This document shows positions 6,301 to 9,359 of a stretch of 9,359 nucleotides of DNA, one piece after another. Every line of letters begins with the position of its first letter. Position 1 is the stretch's first letter. Source of the DNA: DATKMG01 sp035541995 (GTDB lineage Bacteria; Acidobacteriota; Terriglobia; Versatilivoradales; Versatilivoraceae); the NCBI GenBank assembly GCA_035541995.1, contig DATKMG010000529.1:1-9359 (forward strand). The letters are read 5' to 3'. The position numbers and the translations under genes are program-made. A model generated the notes under the pieces. That model saw nothing but the letters and a program-made list of their open reading frames with translations, was not told the DNA's origin and made no database searches.

Positions 6301-6848
6301 CCTTCGATATGATGCACAATTTCGTGGTCAGCTACTCGTACGAATTGCCCTTTGACAAGGCCTTCCGCCCCAACCGGCTGACTCGGGGTTGGATTCTGTC
6401 AGGGATCACACGCTTCGCTACTGGCTTTCCCATCACGATAATAGAAACTGACGACCGTTCCCTGATCGGCAATATCAGCACAGGCCCGAGCGGTAGCCAG
6501 GATGAGCCCAATTATGTCGCCGGCCAGCTTTTGCTCCAGACCAATCCGCGACTGGGAGGGACTTATTTCAACACTTTTCTGTTCAGTCCTGAAACCCTCG
6601 GGCAATTTGGGAATGCTAATCGCCGTTTCTTCCATGGACCCGGTATCAACAATTGGGATATCGCCCTGCTCAAAAATGTACAACTCAGAGAATCGATGAC
6701 GCTTCAGTTTCGCGCGGAGTTATTCAATGCGTTCAACCACTCCCAATTCAATAACCCTGATGGCAACATCAACGACTCAACCTTTGGCGTGATACAGAGC
6801 GCGGGAAATCCTCGCATCGGACAGCTGGCGGTTAAGTTCCTGTTCTGA
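3360..6848 (+). CDS. TonB-dependent receptor, Oar-like, with CarboxypepD_reg domain
   Basis: A 1162-residue outer-membrane protein. Residues 1 to about 21 form a signal peptide. Residues 22-105 are a carboxypeptidase-regulatory-like beta domain (GSIIGTVTDTMGG, then GVYSFPALPVGHYSVQIQATGF). A plug-like domain follows (about 130-245: LPLDGRDYTELMALQPGV, then NNFDAEYGHYSGGVVNVVTKSG). The rest is a beta barrel with the usual landmarks FGGTFGGP (279-286), a NYGLRWD strand, and the ending RAELFNAFNHSQFNNP to a C-terminal Phe, as expected for barrel assembly. Its likely role is energised uptake of large or scarce nutrients, here perhaps sugars given the GH3 gene 153 nt downstream. Apart from Cys9 in the leader, all cysteines I see come in close pairs (362/368, 516/522, 871/887), suggesting disulfides in exposed loops. 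No TonB box was recognised. Ligand is unknown. Confidence 0.9.
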   Translation: MKRASLLLCSILFVTISVFGGVTGSIIGTVTDTMGGIISGATVVALNVETGVKNSTQTNAQGVYSFPALPVGHYSVQIQATGFSEYRQTGLVLDVNSALRVDATLQVGEMTEHIEVSSSAVQVATESTQMGEVIGGQEMVSLPLDGRDYTELMALQPGVVPYSTTSINWYSPGISGGTLSVSGGRENANGFMVNGGNVQEAMQNGASVIPNLDSIAEFRILTNNFDAEYGHYSGGVVNVVTKSGTNKFHGDAFEFLRNTNLDARNYYSLERNDFRQNQFGGTFGGPIVHDRLFFFTDYQGTRQTLGGAGFTPVPSAADREGNLADQSSFLTGTVTGTAFANTLSQSLGYPVSVGEPFYTSSCTTSATCVFPNAIIPKSAWSAPASGLLPYIPLPNVPASADFPTGAYSNSTATSNSTLQDDKGGFRIDANTGWGMLAGYYHIDDYTSFNPDAFSVGGIGSTASRGRSQLITFSDTKTFSTSSLNEFRLSYMRNAAFGGAPATAPIDPASVGFTVGCDTLGLCPLSQFQTVPYIGLNSFGFGGPGGGNNLRENTYQVQDNYSKILGTHSLKVGGIYSLSQANMQTYISNNGGFGFTGSAETGLDFADFLLGAPSDFSQGIQLPLYSRGRYYGVYAQDSWRVRRNLTFNYGLRWDVTTPWWEKYNKMEALVPGLQSATFPTAPLGWDFPGDPGVPTTVAPTRYGNIAPRVGLAYSPDPQGGVLRKLTGGAGKTSIRASWGMFYTDLEDFTNANGNGDAPYGYWWASPTPPMFATPYVDLWTGNVEGQRFPIPSTIANASPSNPDPNVNWAQFEPISSSPTYYHKNEIPYSENYMLSLQRELGAATLLSVSYVGTQGHHLMVIFEANPSTPSVCLSVSQPSQVAPGSNTCGPFSETGTFTAASGQVIQARQQLGPNGGTNFGSDGWFRTMGNSSYNALQVSLRHTTHRLSLLAGYTYSKSMDNSSTPTDQVNPFNPHLSKALSAFDMMHNFVVSYSYELPFDKAFRPNRLTRGWILSGITRFATGFPITIIETDDRSLIGNISTGPSGSQDEPNYVAGQLLLQTNPRLGGTYFNTFLFSPETLGQFGNANRRFFHGPGINNWDIALLKNVQLRESMTLQFRAELFNAFNHSQFNNPDGNINDSTFGVIQSAGNPRIGQLAVKFLF

Positions 6849-6888
6849 GAAACCCTAGCCCCGGTTTTGCGTGGGTGCACCGGTTTCT
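6848..6888 (+). repeat. Inverted repeat overlapping the receptor stop
   Basis: AGAAACC (6848-6854) is the perfect reverse complement of GGTTTCT (6882-6888). Inside it, CCGGT (6861-6865) can pair with ACCGG (6879-6883) as a competing stem. No T-run follows, so this is not a standard Rho-independent terminator. As an RNA fold it could protect the receptor message from 3' decay or modulate read-through into the GH3 gene. Confidence 0.35.
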
Positions 6889-6890
6889 AA

Positions 6891-6916
6891 GGAGAGACAC
6901 CCCGGGGCGTCTCTCC
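6891..6916. repeat. 26-bp hairpin between receptor and GH3 genes
   Basis: GGAGAGAC (6891-6898) pairs perfectly with GTCTCTCC (6909-6916). Beyond one A/C mismatch, CCCC (6900-6903) faces GGGG (6904-6907), so the whole element is almost fully palindromic. The following bases are TCAAAC, not a T-run. It could be an attenuator, an mRNA stability element or a protein binding site. Confidence 0.45.
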
Positions 6917-6950
6917 TCAAACATGGCCAGGGTGAGGCCCTAGGATCTGG

Positions 6951-6970
6951 GGTCGCCCGCTGCGGCGACC
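6951..6970. repeat. Hairpin GGTCGCC-N6-GGCGACC upstream of GH3
   Basis: Perfect 7-bp GC-rich arms (6951-6957 and 6964-6970) surround a 6-nt loop. It ends 21 nt before the GAGGTGA ribosome binding site of the GH3 gene, so an RNA stem here could sit in the GH3 leader and influence its translation. Confidence 0.4.
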
Positions 6971-7001
6971 TGCAAAAAGCTCATTCACTGTGAGGTGAAG
7001 A

Positions 7002-9359
7002 ATGACACTTCAAAAATCGCTGGTGGTGTGCAGTCTACTGATCGGTTCGCTTTTGGCATGGGGCTCCGCGTTGGGGGCACAAGCCGGCGGCGGTTTGCCG
7101 ATCTACCTTGACTCGAAGCGGCCGGTCGAGGAGCGCATCGATGACTTGATGAGCCGCATGACGCTCAAGGAAAAGATTGGGCAGCTCAATTTGCCCTGCG
7201 TTTATGTGGATGAACTGGGAACGACCATTCCGGCAAAAAGGGAAGCGTGCAAGCGATTCACCGCCGGAACCTACACGCAGGAAATCGGGCCGGCCTGCGG
7301 ATTCTTTACACTTGCCGACGAAGTACTGCATGACGGTAATGCCCGCCAGGCCGCTGAGTACTTCAATGAATTGCAGAAGATCGCGCTCACCCAGACGCGG
7401 CTGAAAATCCCTCTGCTCGAAGACGAGGAGGGTACGCACGGCGCGATGTATCCCGGGGCGACAATCTTCCCGGAGGGCCTGGCCCTTGGCAGTTCTTTCG
7501 ACCTTGGCCTGGTGAAGGCGGTTTACGCGGCTGCGGCGGCCGAGGCCCGCGCCGTCGGCATCCACATGCTTTCCACGCTCGTAATGGAGTTGGATCGTGA
7601 TCCTCGTATGGGCCGGAACGAGGAAGCCTACACCGAAGATCCCTATCTCTACATGCGCATCGGTGAGGCAATCGTCCATGCCACCCAGGGCACCAACCTT
7701 GCCGACCCGGACAAGGTCATAGCGGTGTTGACGGATTTCCCCACACAGAGCTCCCCCGCCAGTGGTCTAGAGCGTGGAGCGATTGAGCTGTCGGAACGCT
7801 CGCTGCGCGAGAACGATATGCTTCCCTGGATCGGGTCAATCGCCAAAGCCGGAGGCTTGGGAGTAATGGCGGGGTACCCCGAGGTAGAGGATGTCCCGTC
7901 CCACGGCTCTGAGAAGTGGATGAACAATGTGCTTCGACAGGAGTTGGGCTTCGAGGGCGTCGTGGTAAGCGAGGGCGGCGGCTTCTCGACTTTGATCTAC
8001 GAGCACATTGTTCCAACCCAGAAGGAAGCCGGCGCACTGTGCTTGAAAGCGGGAGTCGATGTGAATATCACTTACGAACCCGCCTACATGGGCCCGCTGG
8101 TCGAGGCTGTGGAAGAAGGGAAGGTGCCTATGGCGCTGGTGGATCGGGCGCTGCGCAGAGTCCTGAAACTGAAGTTCCGCCTGGGCTTGTTCGAGAATCC
8201 CTATGTTGATGGAGACCGGGCCGCACGCGTCGTGCATTCCCAAGAGAACCAGGACCTGGCGCTGCGTGCCGGGCGCGAGGGGATCGTCCTGCTGAAGAAT
8301 GAAAAGAACCTGCTGCCGCTCAAGAAGAACCTGAAATCGGTGGCGGTGATTGGTCCGGATGCGGAAAACCTGATGAATCAGCTCGGTGATTATTCGCCCA
8401 AGGCCATTCCGCAGCACATTGTCTCCATTCTGGAGGGGATCAAGGCCAAAGTCGAACCCGGCGCCAAGGTGACCGCGGTGAAGGGCTGCCAGGTGTTGGG
8501 GGAGGACAAGAGCGGATTTGCCGAGACCACCCGTGCCGCCAAAAACGCGGAGGTGGCGATTGTGGTGGTCGGCGAAAACCAGGGCCAGAATGGTGTGGAC
8601 GAGGAGAAGGACCCACCCACGGACGGCGAGGCCCACGACGTCGTCAGCTTGGACCTGACGGGCGTGCAGGAGGACCTTGTCCGCGCGGTTTACGATACCG
8701 GGACTCCCACCGTGGTGGTGCTGGTCAACGGCCGGCCATTATCCACCCGTTGGATTGCCGAGCATGTACCGGCCATTGTGGAGGCGTGGCGGCCCGGCGA
8801 GCGTGGGGGAACAGCCGTTGCCGATGTTCTGTTCGGCGATTACAACCCCAGTGGCCGACTGGCCATCACCATTCCTCGCCACGTGGGTCAGTTGCCGGCG
8901 TTTTACAACTACAAACCCTCCAAGGACTATTGGATCAAACGGGGCTACGTGGATATGCCTGCGACGCCCCTTTATCCTTTTGGTTATGGGCTGAGCTATA
9001 CCCATTATGAGTACAGCAATCTTCGCATCGAGCCGGCGGCGATCCGCCCGGGGGGCGAGGCGCACGTAAGCGTGGACGTGAAGAACGTTGGCGAACGCGC
9101 GGGCGAAGAAACCGTGCAGCTCTACGTCCATGAGACCTACGCCCCAGTCTCCTTGCCGGTCAGACAACTACGCGGGTTTGAGCGAGTGGCGCTGAAACCG
9201 GGGGAGACGAAGACCGTGACGCTGACCCTGACCCCCGAGGATCTGCAGTTGCTCGATATCGACATGCACTGGCGGGTCGTGCCGGGCGAATTCGAGATCA
9301 TGGTGGGAAAGTCGTCGGCCGACATCCCGGTCCAAGGGATCTTGAAGGTGACGCCGTAG
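7002..9359 (+). CDS. Secreted glycoside hydrolase family 3 protein with unusual active site
   Basis: A complete 785-residue protein: signal peptide (1 to about 26), GH3 N-terminal TIM barrel (about 40-395), GH3 C-terminal alpha/beta domain (about 425-660) and a fibronectin-III-like domain (about 678-782), the layout of beta-glucosidases and beta-xylosidases. Conserved landmarks are PGATIFPEGLALGSSFD (151-167), DPRMGRNEEAYTEDPYL (200-216), ERSLRE (265-270), GEAHD (542-546, candidate acid/base Glu) and YPFGYGLSYTHYEYS (658-672). Two catalytic landmarks differ: the strand that normally reads G-F-x-G-x-V-x-S-D-W carries SEGGG, with Glu324 where the nucleophile Asp should be, and the substrate-binding Lys-His pair is Thr244-Asp245. 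The frame is otherwise intact, so this looks like a diverged subfamily, not a pseudogene. Start ATG 7002 has GAGGTGA just upstream. It probably acts on oligosaccharides in the periplasm or outside the cell; substrate is unknown. Confidence 0.9.
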   Translation: MTLQKSLVVCSLLIGSLLAWGSALGAQAGGGLPIYLDSKRPVEERIDDLMSRMTLKEKIGQLNLPCVYVDELGTTIPAKREACKRFTAGTYTQEIGPACGFFTLADEVLHDGNARQAAEYFNELQKIALTQTRLKIPLLEDEEGTHGAMYPGATIFPEGLALGSSFDLGLVKAVYAAAAAEARAVGIHMLSTLVMELDRDPRMGRNEEAYTEDPYLYMRIGEAIVHATQGTNLADPDKVIAVLTDFPTQSSPASGLERGAIELSERSLRENDMLPWIGSIAKAGGLGVMAGYPEVEDVPSHGSEKWMNNVLRQELGFEGVVVSEGGGFSTLIYEHIVPTQKEAGALCLKAGVDVNITYEPAYMGPLVEAVEEGKVPMALVDRALRRVLKLKFRLGLFENPYVDGDRAARVVHSQENQDLALRAGREGIVLLKNEKNLLPLKKNLKSVAVIGPDAENLMNQLGDYSPKAIPQHIVSILEGIKAKVEPGAKVTAVKGCQVLGEDKSGFAETTRAAKNAEVAIVVVGENQGQNGVDEEKDPPTDGEAHDVVSLDLTGVQEDLVRAVYDTGTPTVVVLVNGRPLSTRWIAEHVPAIVEAWRPGERGGTAVADVLFGDYNPSGRLAITIPRHVGQLPAFYNYKPSKDYWIKRGYVDMPATPLYPFGYGLSYTHYEYSNLRIEPAAIRPGGEAHVSVDVKNVGERAGEETVQLYVHETYAPVSLPVRQLRGFERVALKPGETKTVTLTLTPEDLQLLDIDMHWRVVPGEFEIMVGKSSADIPVQGILKVTP

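Noticed and set aside
7002..7034. GH3 protein as a lipoprotein because of Cys10 in the leader
   Set aside because: The cysteine lies inside the hydrophobic core and is preceded by L-V-V, not by a small residue at -1 as a lipobox requires; an ordinary signal peptide fits better.
7035..9325. Several long minus-strand open frames opposite the GH3 gene
   Set aside because: They are shadows of a high-GC coding strand; their translations are rich in Arg, Pro and Ser with no recognisable domain, while the plus frame is a clear GH3 protein.
1..9359. CRISPR arrays, tRNA or rRNA genes, insertion sequences
   Set aside because: No regularly spaced direct repeats, no tRNA-like cloverleaf that I could recognise, no rRNA stretches and no transposase-like protein were seen.

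Overview
The window reads as chromosomal DNA from an Acidobacteriota-like soil or sediment bacterium. The main reason is the very large outer-membrane receptor with an N-terminal carboxypeptidase-regulatory-like domain, a type greatly expanded in that phylum. It is accompanied by a Tat-exported TIM-barrel sugar isomerase-like protein and a secreted family 3 glycoside hydrolase. This assignment is inference from gene content; there is no rRNA or marker gene here.

Layout: positions 1-855 hold no intact gene. The minus strand carries short protein-like remnants in shifting frames (a CarboxypepD_reg-like piece and a possible formylglycine-generating-enzyme C-terminus). The plus strand carries several inverted repeats and a short Tat-leader-like relic. 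From 856 onward all six convincing genes are on the plus strand: (1) a Tat-exported xylose-isomerase-like TIM barrel, 856-1800; (2) a DUF5674-type protein, 1878-2216; (3) a helical partner protein starting 2 nt later, 2219-2554; (4) a 160-residue single-domain asparaginase-like protein, 2657-3139; (5) a 1162-residue Oar/TonB-type receptor, 3360-6848; (6) a complete 785-residue GH3 protein, 7002-9359, whose stop codon is the last codon of the window. A hairpin followed by five T residues (3194-3243) separates the asparaginase-like gene from the receptor. Three inverted repeats without T-runs lie between the receptor and the GH3 gene.

How the genes may work together: the receptor, GH3 and exported isomerase-like protein fit a cell-envelope carbohydrate utilisation locus. 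The receptor would import oligosaccharides or glycosides, and the two exported proteins would process them. The three small genes between are probably housekeeping or conserved-unknown cytoplasmic proteins and need not share that role.

The most notable points are the GH3 active site, the coupled DUF5674/partner pair, and the gene remnants in the first 850 bases. In the GH3 protein, Glu replaces the usual nucleophile Asp and Thr-Asp replaces the usual Lys-His pair, while the rest of the fold is well preserved.
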